Shown piece after piece: positions 1 to 6,225 of a stretch of 7,304 nt of DNA. The DNA lies in the NCBI GenBank assembly GCA_001563885.1, contig LKMM01000126.1, forward strand, positions 1 to 7,304, written 5' to 3'. Each line of letters starts with the position of its first letter. Within the stretch, counting starts at the first letter, position 1. The notes beneath the pieces are model-generated. The model saw only the letters and a program-made list of their open reading frames with translations. It searched no databases and was not told where the DNA came from. Position numbers and translations under genes: made by a program. This DNA is from Natrialbaceae archaeon B1-Br10_E2g27. GTDB lineage: Archaea > Halobacteriota > Halobacteria > Halobacteriales > Natrialbaceae.

Positions 1-147
1 GAGGGGCCGACACCCTCGAAATCGAAGGAACTGATCGGCTGGCCGGGTGTCTCGGAGGCGAGTGCGATTGCGGGTGGTCGCAAGCAGGAACTCGTCCTCG
101 AGAAGATCGGCTACGAAAAGGAGGTTACGGTGGCGATCGGGAGATGA
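1..147 (+). CDS. cbiG: CbiG (cobalt-precorrin-5A hydrolase), C-terminal 48 residues, partial
   Basis: Frame 1 is open from the first base and stops with TGA at 145-147. The translated tail contains VSEASAIAGG followed by a stretch ending in LEKIGYEKEVTVAIGR. The VSEA(A/S)A...AGG block and a closing basic strand are typical of the C-terminal domain of CbiG/CobE, the enzyme that opens the delta-lactone of cobalt-precorrin-5A and releases acetaldehyde in the anaerobic cobalamin pathway. The TGA overlaps the ATG of the next gene (ATGA), so the two are translationally coupled. cbiG directly before cbiH genes is the usual haloarchaeal arrangement. The start and most of the protein lie upstream of the window, so integrity cannot be judged. 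Identification rests on the short tail plus strong context. Confidence 0.85.
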   Translation, partial: EGPTPSKSKELIGWPGVSEASAIAGGRKQELVLEKIGYEKEVTVAIGR

Positions 148-1037
148 GCAGCCGGGACACGGTTGGTAATGATGAACTCGCCGGGTCAGGCTCCGGCGGG
201 ACGCCGGAGGAGTACGGCACCCTCTACGTGGTTGGCATCGGCCCCGGACTGCCAGATCACATGACGATCAAGGCAAAACGCGTGATCGAATCCGCGGACG
301 TGGTCATCGCCTCGAGTCTCTATCAGGCCTTTTTGCGCAAAGATGGGACACTGCCGCCGGAAGACGCCGTCGACGATGATGGGATCGCGACACGCGAGGA
401 CGGATTCGAACAGGAGATCGTCCGGTCGACGATGGGTCGACAGATCGAACTCGCGCGGGCGGCCTTCGAGTACGTCCGGGAGGGGAAAACCGTCGCCCAC
501 GTCTCCGGCGGCGATCCCTCGGTGTATGGCAAATCCGACCTGCTGTTCAAGATGGCACAAGAAGAGGATGCGACGGACGTCCCCCTCGAGATCGTTCCCG
601 GTCTAACGGCTGCACTCGGTGGCGCGGCGAACGTCGGCGCGCCGCTGTGTAACGATTTCTGTACCGTCTCGCTGTCGGATAAGTGGCGGGGCTGGGAAGA
701 AATCGAGGAGAAACTGCGTGCGGCGGCGGTCGCCGATTTCGTGATCGTCCTCTATAACTGCTGGCGAAACTACGAGCAGGCAGTCGAGATCGTCCGCGAA
801 CACCGGACCGACGACGCGCTCGTAGCTATCGTCAACGACGCTGGCCGCGCCGATGCCGGCCGCAACGGGGAAAGCGAGTTCATCACAACGCTCGGCGAGG
901 CAGGCGACCACGACGAGAAGGTTTCGGGGATGGGCACCTCGCTGATTATCGGCACCCACGAGACCAAAACCTGGCAAAACGACGACCGAACCTACCTCGT
1001 TACGCCCCGTGGCGGGCGTGACGTCGAGAACTTCTAA
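144..1037 (+). CDS. cbiH2: Precorrin-3B/cobalt-factor III C17-methyltransferase paralogue (CbiH2)
   Basis: This 297-residue protein is a SAM-dependent tetrapyrrole (corrin/porphyrin) methyltransferase of the CbiH/CobJ type, which methylates C17 and drives ring contraction in the cytoplasm. Visible motifs are the N-terminal GIGPG loop (residues 31-35), the SGGDPSVYG SAM-site motif (121-129), VPGLTAA (151-157), and a VSLSD segment (175-179) followed by an aromatic strand. In canonical CbiH that strand reads YNPR or YNPW; here it reads YNCW (204-207), so the conserved Pro is replaced by Cys. About 24 mostly polar residues precede the domain. The ATG overlaps the cbiG stop, and the gene ends 2 bp before a second cbiH-like gene. 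Family membership is well supported. Whether this copy, the next one or both perform the C17 step is not shown by sequence, because this copy departs more from the canonical motifs. Confidence 0.93.
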   Translation: MSSRDTVGNDELAGSGSGGTPEEYGTLYVVGIGPGLPDHMTIKAKRVIESADVVIASSLYQAFLRKDGTLPPEDAVDDDGIATREDGFEQEIVRSTMGRQIELARAAFEYVREGKTVAHVSGGDPSVYGKSDLLFKMAQEEDATDVPLEIVPGLTAALGGAANVGAPLCNDFCTVSLSDKWRGWEEIEEKLRAAAVADFVIVLYNCWRNYEQAVEIVREHRTDDALVAIVNDAGRADAGRNGESEFITTLGEAGDHDEKVSGMGTSLIIGTHETKTWQNDDRTYLVTPRGGRDVENF

Positions 1038-1039
1038 TC

Positions 1040-2017
1040 ATGAGTACGGACACTGACACTGACGAGGAATCGACATCCAACTGTGGCGCGTCTCGAGACG
1101 AGACAGCCGAGGCCACCGCCTCGAGCGGATCGAAATGCGGAGCCTCGAGTGCCGACTCATCCTCGAGTTCGAGCTGTGGATCCTCGAGCAAACAGCAATC
1201 AGTCGAGGAGAAGGTGGGCTCGACGGTCGAGGATTTCGATGCCGAGCCGGGCCAGCTGACGGCGGTTGGGCTTGGGCCGGGCCATCCCGAGGGGATGACC
1301 GAACGGGCAAAGCAAGCGTTGTTCGAGGCCGAACATATCGTCGGCTACACGACGTATATCGATCTCCTGCCGGATGAGATCACCGACGCTGCTGATGAGT
1401 TGTACGATACGCCGATGTGCGGTGAGGTCTCCCGAACCGAGGAGGCGATCGACCGGACGCTTGCGGGCAACGACGTCGCCATCGTCGGCAGTGGCGATCC
1501 AAACGTCTACGCGCTCGCGGGATTGGCACTCGAGATTCTCGAGTCGAAGGGGGCAACGGCCTCGATGGTCGAGTTCGAAGTGGTCCCCGGCGTCCCGGCG
1601 GCCCAGTCGTGTGGGGCGTTGCTCGGCGCGCCGCTTGTCAACGACACCGTCTCGATTTCGCTGTCGGATCATCTCGTCCCGATGCCGGAAATCGAGTCAC
1701 GCCTGCACGCGGCCGCAAAAGAGAACTTCACGATCACGATCTACAACCCCTGGAGCCGCAAGCGTCGTGACAATTTCGAGAAAGCCTGTGAAATCCTGCT
1801 CACCCACCGCGGGCCCGACACCCCGGTTGGTATCGTCCACGGGGCTGGCCGCGAAGACGAGCAGGTGATGATCACCGAACTGGCCGAACTCGAGGAGCTT
1901 GGCGAAGACGAGATCATCGACATGACGACGACGATCGTCGTCGGCAACGAGGAAACGTACGTCTGGGACGACCGGATGGTCACGCCTCGCGGCTACGAGA
2001 CGAAATACGACTACTGA
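1040..2017 (+). CDS. cbiH: Precorrin-3B/cobalt-factor III C17-methyltransferase (CbiH) with a Cys/Ser-rich N-terminal extension
   Basis: This 325-residue protein is the more canonical of the two tandem CbiH copies. Its methyltransferase core runs from about residue 72. Motifs seen are GLGPG (77-81), GSGDPNVYA (150-158), VVPGVPAA (181-188), an ISLSD segment (206-210) and YNPWSR (235-240), all as expected for the enzyme converting cobalt-factor III to cobalt-precorrin-4. The first 60 or so residues are a low-complexity acidic/serine extension containing three evenly scattered CG motifs (C15, C33, C46), each embedded in Ser/Ala. This looks like a flexible metal- or thiol-handling tail rather than part of the fold. 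Some bacterial CbiH proteins carry an Fe-S region, but it is C-terminal and unlike this. The gene starts 2 bp after the previous stop and is followed by a 12-bp gap, so it sits in the same transcript. Confidence 0.95.
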   Translation: MSTDTDTDEESTSNCGASRDETAEATASSGSKCGASSADSSSSSSCGSSSKQQSVEEKVGSTVEDFDAEPGQLTAVGLGPGHPEGMTERAKQALFEAEHIVGYTTYIDLLPDEITDAADELYDTPMCGEVSRTEEAIDRTLAGNDVAIVGSGDPNVYALAGLALEILESKGATASMVEFEVVPGVPAAQSCGALLGAPLVNDTVSISLSDHLVPMPEIESRLHAAAKENFTITIYNPWSRKRRDNFEKACEILLTHRGPDTPVGIVHGAGREDEQVMITELAELEELGEDEIIDMTTTIVVGNEETYVWDDRMVTPRGYETKYDY

Positions 2018-2029
2018 GATACACCGCCA

Positions 2030-2296
2030 ATGCCACGATACGAAGTTACCATCGAGAAAGACGACTGTGACGGCATCTTCGCCTGTCTGACCCGCGACCC
2101 GCGCTTTGTCGAGGGCGATGACGGCCTCGCGACGATCGACCCCGACGCCGACCCGGTATACGATTGTGATGGCGAAGTAACTGACACTGACGACCGCGTC
2201 GTCGCAACCTTCGAGGACGACCGTATCGACGAGGCCAGACAGGCCGCCGCGGCCTGCCCAACTGACGCAATCATCGTTCGTGAGGTGAGCGAATGA
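2030..2296 (+). CDS. Small three-cysteine ferredoxin-like protein of the cobalamin cluster
   Basis: This 88-residue, strongly acidic protein has the layout of a single-cluster bacterial-type ferredoxin. C13-x5-C19 lies near the N-terminus and a CP pair (C76-P77) is followed by TDAI near the C-terminus. The middle Cys of the usual CxxCxxC motif is Ile16, leaving three cluster ligands, which in related ferredoxins favours a [3Fe-4S] cluster or a [4Fe-4S] cluster with a non-Cys ligand. A further Cys (C46) sits in an Asp-rich central insertion and could substitute. It is probably a cytoplasmic electron carrier for a reductive or Fe-S-dependent step of corrin synthesis, but the partner is unknown. 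It follows cbiH by 12 bp, and its TGA overlaps the next ATG by 4 bp. The fold is well supported; the cluster type is inferred. Confidence 0.85.
   Translation: MPRYEVTIEKDDCDGIFACLTRDPRFVEGDDGLATIDPDADPVYDCDGEVTDTDDRVVATFEDDRIDEARQAAAACPTDAIIVREVSE
2282..2288 (+). promoter_or_regulatory. Shine-Dalgarno sequence for the 236-residue cluster protein
   Basis: GAGGTGA lies 4 bases upstream of the ATG at 2293, inside the ferredoxin coding region. It is a long match to the archaeal anti-Shine-Dalgarno (complement of GGAGGTGATC). It fixes the start and indicates coupled translation across the ATGA overlap. Confidence 0.7.
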
Positions 2297-3003
2297 GCGA
2301 TACACACCACTCCGGGACGACGACAGGAGACGATTCAGTGAGTATCGAGATTCCAACCGATCCACTCGCTGGCCACCCCGCAACGGCGTACTTCTGGGGC
2401 CACGTCGCCGCCAGCGGCACGGTCTCGAGCGACGGACTCGAGGTCACGACGACCGACGAGACTTCCGCAGGGGTGCTCGCGACCATCGCAGGCGGCGAAC
2501 TCACCCAGGAGACGACGAGCCGTGAGTACGCCCACGAAACGTCGATCACGCGCACCGAAGACGAATACACGCTATCGATTCCGGCCGACGACGGCAAACT
2601 GCTGGGCCGAACGAGTTCACTCTCGTTGCCCGTCGATGGCCATGGCAACTACCGGTTTGGGGCGTTTTCGAGTCACCGCCGAGAACTCCTTCGAGGCATC
2701 CTCGAGGGCTGTGGGACGATCTGTTTCAAATCAAAGAGTGATACGGTCGGCATCTCGTTCGTCCACGAGGATCGTGACCTACTGGAACGTATCCGAGAGT
2801 TGATCGCCGACTGCCCGATTGCGGCACCGATGGGAGACCTCGGCGAGACCTCCTCGGGTGGCTACTGGTTCGGCGTCGACGACGACGCTGCACCCGCCTT
2901 CGGAACGTGGCTCTATGAGAGCTGCCAGCAGACGGGGCTGTACGCACCGAGTCGACGCCGAAAGCTAACACACAGCCTCGAGCAAGCGGAGGCCGACGAC
3001 TGA
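2293..3003 (+). CDS. Cobalamin-cluster protein resembling a catalytically dead two-repeat LAGLIDADG fold
   Basis: This 236-residue protein sits at a position that haloarchaeal cobalamin clusters commonly fill with an uncharacterised protein. After about 30 polar residues, two segments look alike. FWGHVAASG (34-42) is followed by TV, an SDGLEVTTTDE strand/turn and a helix; LLRGILEGCG (132-141) is followed by TI, a strand, FVHEDRDLLERI and a WFGV strand. These match the LAGLIDADG helix plus beta-sheet repeat of homing endonucleases, about 99 residues apart as in two-repeat monomers. The catalytic Asp/Glu at position 8 of each motif is Ser41 in repeat 1 and Cys140 in repeat 2, so DNA cleavage is unlikely. 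A basic patch, SRRRKLT, lies near the C-terminus (220-226). It could be a DNA-binding regulator or a scaffold. No intein or intron context is visible. The fold call is my reading of the sequence, not a database result; the existence of the gene is certain from coupling. Confidence 0.85.
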   Translation: MSDTHHSGTTTGDDSVSIEIPTDPLAGHPATAYFWGHVAASGTVSSDGLEVTTTDETSAGVLATIAGGELTQETTSREYAHETSITRTEDEYTLSIPADDGKLLGRTSSLSLPVDGHGNYRFGAFSSHRRELLRGILEGCGTICFKSKSDTVGISFVHEDRDLLERIRELIADCPIAAPMGDLGETSSGGYWFGVDDDAAPAFGTWLYESCQQTGLYAPSRRRKLTHSLEQAEADD

Positions 3004-3025
3004 TGACGGGCCACAGCACGCAACG

Positions 3026-4258
3026 ATGAGTACACCGGACGAAACGCCGATTGGGGCGAGTGAAACGTTCGATGACGAGGCCATCTTGCTCGTCGGCCAC
3101 GGCTCGCGCCGGGAGAAATCGAACGAGCAGGTTCGGAACCTGGCCGCCGACCTCGAGTCCCGACTCGGTGTAGCGGTCGACGCCGCGTTCCTCGAACTCG
3201 CCGAGCCATCGATCGAAGATGCGTTGGCCGAACTGTCGGAGGTCGTCTCGCGGGTGACGGTCGTCCACTGCTCGTTGTTTGCAGCCAGTCACGTCAAAAA
3301 CGACGTGCCACTGGCGATCGAACAGGCCCGCTCGAGACACGACATAGCGATCGACGCCGGCTCTCATCTCGGGATCCATCCAGCGATCATCGATTTGCTC
3401 GATGACCGGGCCCGTGCGGTCGAGGCGGATCTCGGTGTCGACCGGACGACCGACGACGTGGCCGTTGTTCTCTGTGGCCGGGGCTCGAGTGATCCGGACG
3501 CCAACGGCGACGTCCACAAACTCGCTCGATTGCTGTATGAAGGTCGGGCGTTCGACCGCGTCGAGGCTTCCTTTATTGGAATTACGGAGCCGACACTCGA
3601 GGACACCCTTCATGGGCTCTCGAAACACCGCCCCGACGCGGTGGTCGTCCTGCCGTACATGCTCGGCGACGGCGTCCTCACCCAGCGGGTTCGTGACTGG
3701 ACTGCCGACTTCGACGATGACTACCCGTATGTCGAGGCGCTAGCTGGTGACCCACTGGGGACTGACTCGCGGCTGCTCGACGTCTTTGCCGATCGCTGGC
3801 AGGAAGCCCGGACCGACAGCGTCGCGATGTCCTGTGATACCTGCAAGTACAAAGTCGACCTCGAGGGCTACGAGGAAGACGTCGGCGGCGCTCGGGCGAT
3901 GCTGCGGGCGCTTGCCCACCGGGCAGCCCACGCCGACCGCGAGGACGTCGACGAGGAACCCCATACCCACGACGCCCCCGAAAAGCACGTCGCGGTCTGT
4001 ACGAACCGAACCTGTGCGGAGATGGGTTCGCCTGCAGTGCTCGAGGGACTTCGCCAATCGACTCGAGACTCAGACCACTGTGACGTCCGGATCACGCAGT
4101 CGTCGTGTTTCGGTCGCTGTGGCGAGGGACCGATCGTCGCCGTCTATCCCGAAAACGTCTGGTATGGCGACGTCGCTGACAGCGATGTCGAACGAATCGT
4201 CGACGAACACCTAGAACGAGACCGGATCGTCAGCGATCTGGTCGATCAACTGCTGTAA
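3026..4258 (+). CDS. cbiX: Long-form CbiX sirohydrochlorin cobaltochelatase with C-terminal ferredoxin domain
   Basis: This 410-residue protein inserts Co2+ into sirohydrochlorin, the committed step of anaerobic cobalamin synthesis. Two CbiX repeats are visible. The first starts LLVGHGSR (21-28, metal-site H25) and carries a second His at H89 (AASHV). The second starts VVLCGRGSS (147-155), with Arg152 in place of His and GVLTQRV (216-222) in place of the His loop. Only the first half therefore keeps the catalytic pair, as in other fused long CbiX proteins. A conserved-type CDTC motif (270-273) follows. A short His-rich linker (H298, H302, H313, H315, H321) leads into a thioredoxin-like [2Fe-2S] ferredoxin domain (about 321-400) with C325-x4-C330 and C361-x3-C365. 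The gene starts 22 bp after the preceding stop. No good Shine-Dalgarno is seen. Confidence 0.95.
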   Translation: MSTPDETPIGASETFDDEAILLVGHGSRREKSNEQVRNLAADLESRLGVAVDAAFLELAEPSIEDALAELSEVVSRVTVVHCSLFAASHVKNDVPLAIEQARSRHDIAIDAGSHLGIHPAIIDLLDDRARAVEADLGVDRTTDDVAVVLCGRGSSDPDANGDVHKLARLLYEGRAFDRVEASFIGITEPTLEDTLHGLSKHRPDAVVVLPYMLGDGVLTQRVRDWTADFDDDYPYVEALAGDPLGTDSRLLDVFADRWQEARTDSVAMSCDTCKYKVDLEGYEEDVGGARAMLRALAHRAAHADREDVDEEPHTHDAPEKHVAVCTNRTCAEMGSPAVLEGLRQSTRDSDHCDVRITQSSCFGRCGEGPIVAVYPENVWYGDVADSDVERIVDEHLERDRIVSDLVDQLL

Positions 4259-4317
4259 CGCCGACCGAGAGCGACTCGATCGAACCACCCACAACTGAAC
4301 CAACAAAAGACCCACAC

Positions 4318-4689
4318 ATGTCCTGTTATGAACTCGAAGCATTACGACTCGGATTGATGAACGTCCTCGGCGTCGGCGACGACGCTGCACGCGAACACGC
4401 TGAAACGGAACTCGAGGGCCACCTCGAGGGACCGATCGAAGGCCTCGTGGAGGCCGAAACCCTCACCGAACTCGAGGCCCACCTCGATGCGGCGCTGGTC
4501 GATTTGACCGAAGAGGTCGCCGCGATGGACCCAGAGGACCCGGCGTACAACTACGCTCGTGGACGGCTGCTCGAGGCGAGAAACGCCGAACGGACGGTAA
4601 AGCGGCTCCGAATACAGGGAGAACACATCGTCGATGGACTCGGCGAGTCCCACGACGTCCTTCATGAAACCTTCCCCGTCGAGGAGTGA
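4318..4689 (+). CDS. DUF3209-type small protein of the cobalamin cluster
   Basis: This 123-residue, acidic, almost wholly helical protein begins MSCYELEALRLGLMNVLG, a start I recognise as typical of the haloarchaeal DUF3209 family often placed next to cbiX. Function is not established. Histidines H27, H35, H55, H103, H112 and H116 and the N-terminal C3 are spread along helices rich in Glu, so a metal-binding helical bundle (for example cobalt handling for the neighbouring chelatase) is possible, but that is inference. A 59-bp gap separates it from cbiX, the longest gap inside the cluster. It could hold an internal promoter, although no convincing TATA box is visible. The stop overlaps or abuts the next start, so it is coupled to the propeller gene. 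The family call is from memory of the N-terminal motif. Confidence 0.85.
   Translation: MSCYELEALRLGLMNVLGVGDDAAREHAETELEGHLEGPIEGLVEAETLTELEAHLDAALVDLTEEVAAMDPEDPAYNYARGRLLEARNAERTVKRLRIQGEHIVDGLGESHDVLHETFPVEE
4683..4686 (+). promoter_or_regulatory. Shine-Dalgarno GGAG deciding the start of the propeller gene
   Basis: GGAG ends 5 bases before the ATG at 4692. The alternative in-frame GTG at 4686 would overlap this site and lose it, so ATG 4692 is preferred. The difference is only two residues. Confidence 0.5.
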
Positions 4690-4691
4690 GT

Positions 4692-5999
4692 ATGTCCGGT
4701 CTGCCCACTGCCGAGACTGAGGTCGAATCTCAGGACGACCCTGGGTTTCAGCGAATCTCCCTCGGTGAGATCGATCCAGCACGAAGTCGACACATGTGGA
4801 CCCGTTCTGCGGTCGACATCGACGGCGATCAGGTCGTCGTCGGGCAGTGGGATGGAACGATAACGGCATTCGAGACGGACTCGCTCGAGGCCCGTTGGAC
4901 GAGTTCGCATCCGGATCACGTCGTCGGGGTTGCCCACTTCGAGGGAATCGAAACTCTCGGCGACGGCAACGAGACTGGCAAGCAGGTGGCCGTGGCGGGC
5001 CGTGGTGAGTCCGGAACGATCGCAGCCTACGATGCCGACAGCGGCGATCGACACTGGTCGTACGAGACCGCGGCCGACATCGGCGAACCGACATCCGATC
5101 GCATGTTCGAACTGCCGTACGTCGTATGTCTCGAGCCTGCTGCCCCCGACAGCGAGCTGGCGGTGTACGCCGCGGCCAGACGCTACGAACGCGATGGCGA
5201 CCGTCGCCGCTGGCACAGCACGATCTATGCGTTCGCTCCCGATGGCACGGTTCGGTGGCGCTATGAGACCGACGCCTCGCCGATCGCGCTCGATCTCGAC
5301 GACCGTGGCGAGCGGCTTGCGGTCGGCTACAACCGGTGTCCGGGGGCTGCCGATACTGGCCTTGTCGTTCTCGAAGCCGACATCGGTAGCCCGCTGTGGA
5401 CCTGGGATCCTGGAACCGAAGGCGAGCGACGCGTCGGTGACGTAGCCTTCGATGGCGACACACTGGCGGTCTCGAGCCATGGCGACAAACGTGGCTATCT
5501 GCTCGGTCCTCGTGGAGCCGAACGCTGGATCGTCGATCTCGCGGTCGAAACCGAGATTGGGGGCGAACTCCTGTATGCCTACCCGAATCACACCTACGCA
5601 AACGACGGAAAATTCGCGTTCGTCACCGGTAACACGTACGCCACGGACCGTCGTGAGACTGAGAGCCGACACCCGAACGAACACCGGATAGCTGTCTTCG
5701 ACAACGGCACGCTCACCTGGGAGGCGTCAGTCGGTGGCTTCGTTCACGGACTGGCGGCCGATAGCGAGACCGTCGTTACACCCTGTGCACAGAATTTCCG
5801 GGTTCGAGACCCCGAAACACACGCCGTTCGGCGTTTCGATCTCGAGTCCGGCCCCACCGAAACCGTTCCGTTCGAGGGGGTCGTGACCGCAGCCGCCATC
5901 GATGGCGGGCGAGTTGCTGTGATCGAAGAGCCCGTTGCCTACCACGACGATTGCGTCGTCCGTGGCGAGCATGCGCTTTCAGTCGGGTCACTCGAGTAG
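4692..5999 (+). CDS. PQQ/WD40-like beta-propeller protein of the cobalamin cluster
   Basis: This 435-residue protein has recurring outer-strand motifs of the PQQ-propeller type (a small hydrophobic strand, then D-x-x-T/S/D-G-x-x-x-W). They occur near residues 56-69 (TITAFETDSLEARW), 109-124 (TIAAYDADSGDRHWSY), 177-193, 223-239 (ending PLWTWD), 267-281, 332-345 (ending LTWEA) and, more weakly, 368-383. This suggests about seven blades. No signal peptide, Tat motif or lipobox is present, so it is probably cytoplasmic, unlike most PQQ enzymes. It is better read as a scaffold or sensor than as a quinoprotein. It follows the DUF3209 gene with 2 bp between stop and ATG and appears to be the last gene of the cobalamin run. 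The role in corrin metabolism is unknown. The propeller fold is well supported; cofactor binding is not. Confidence 0.9.
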   Translation: MSGLPTAETEVESQDDPGFQRISLGEIDPARSRHMWTRSAVDIDGDQVVVGQWDGTITAFETDSLEARWTSSHPDHVVGVAHFEGIETLGDGNETGKQVAVAGRGESGTIAAYDADSGDRHWSYETAADIGEPTSDRMFELPYVVCLEPAAPDSELAVYAAARRYERDGDRRRWHSTIYAFAPDGTVRWRYETDASPIALDLDDRGERLAVGYNRCPGAADTGLVVLEADIGSPLWTWDPGTEGERRVGDVAFDGDTLAVSSHGDKRGYLLGPRGAERWIVDLAVETEIGGELLYAYPNHTYANDGKFAFVTGNTYATDRRETESRHPNEHRIAVFDNGTLTWEASVGGFVHGLAADSETVVTPCAQNFRVRDPETHAVRRFDLESGPTETVPFEGVVTAAAIDGGRVAVIEEPVAYHDDCVVRGEHALSVGSLE

Positions 6000-6088
6000 G
6001 GTGGCTACCAACCCTTGATCGCCCCTGAGGGTCACAACCGGGAGCACGATCGCATACGCAAGGCAAACCACCACAACGCTTCCGCTCA

Positions 6089-6093
6089 TTTTT
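6089..6093 (+). terminator. Possible oligo-T terminator of the cobalamin transcript
   Basis: A run of five T occurs 90 bp after the propeller stop, in otherwise GC-rich DNA. Archaeal RNA polymerase terminates at short U tracts without needing a hairpin, so this is a plausible end for the upstream transcript. It is short and isolated, so the call is tentative. Confidence 0.35.
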
Positions 6094-6117
6094 GTGCTCG
6101 ACATGACACTGGAACGA

Positions 6118-6132
6118 GGAGCCAGCGGCTCC
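6118..6132. other. Small perfect hairpin (6-bp stem, 3-base loop)
   Basis: GGAGCC-AGC-GGCTCC forms a perfect stem of six pairs with a three-base loop, about 95 bp before the likely start of the next gene. No T tract follows it on either side. It may be a leader structure, a protein-binding palindrome or chance in GC-rich DNA. Confidence 0.3.
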
Positions 6133-6225
6133 GGGGACCGTCCTGATTCGGTGATAGTTGACCTATGGAACGAACACGGCGGAGATTCGAGTTGCCGGCT
6201 CGTTACCGACGGCGGGCAGGCACAG

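Larger units (their letters stand above)
6000..6225. other. Intergenic region between the cobalamin cluster and the acidic-repeat gene pair
   Basis: These 226 bases contain no convincing gene. The frame of the downstream gene stays open back to a GTG at 6094, but the extra 44 residues look non-coding in character. Seen inside are a weak ACCCT/AGGGT inverted repeat with a long loop just after the propeller stop, a T5 tract and a small GC hairpin. A weak AT-richer spot, GATAGTT at about 6153-6159, could be a poor TATA box giving a start site near 6180, but it does not match the haloarchaeal consensus well. Confidence 0.5.

Noticed and set aside
2726..3628. 300-codon open frame on the - strand across the cluster protein and cbiX
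   Set aside because: It lies antisense to two well-supported genes, has an Arg-rich composition unlike acidic halophilic proteins, and spans their junction.
4259..4317. Promoter or cobalamin riboswitch in the gap before the DUF3209 gene
   Set aside because: The 59 bases are too short for a cobalamin riboswitch, none is expected in haloarchaea, and no convincing TATA box or BRE is visible.
4686..4691. GTG 4686 as start of the propeller gene
   Set aside because: It would use the bases of the GGAG ribosome site and adds only Met-Ser. ATG 4692 has proper spacing.
4342..5601. Long open frame of 419 codons on the - strand
   Set aside because: It is antisense to the DUF3209 and propeller genes, is extremely rich in Arg, Ser and Pro, and has no recognisable motif. 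It is a high-GC shadow frame.
6003..6028. ACCCT/AGGGT inverted repeat after the propeller stop as an intrinsic terminator
   Set aside because: The stem is only five pairs, the loop is about 12 bases and no T tract follows. The T5 tract at 6089-6093 is a better candidate.
6094..6225. N-terminal extension of the acidic-repeat protein from GTG 6094
   Set aside because: The 44 extra residues are neither acidic nor motif-bearing, the stretch includes a hairpin and a possible weak promoter, and an ATG sits exactly where the acidic character begins. It cannot be fully excluded, since no Shine-Dalgarno is seen at 6226.
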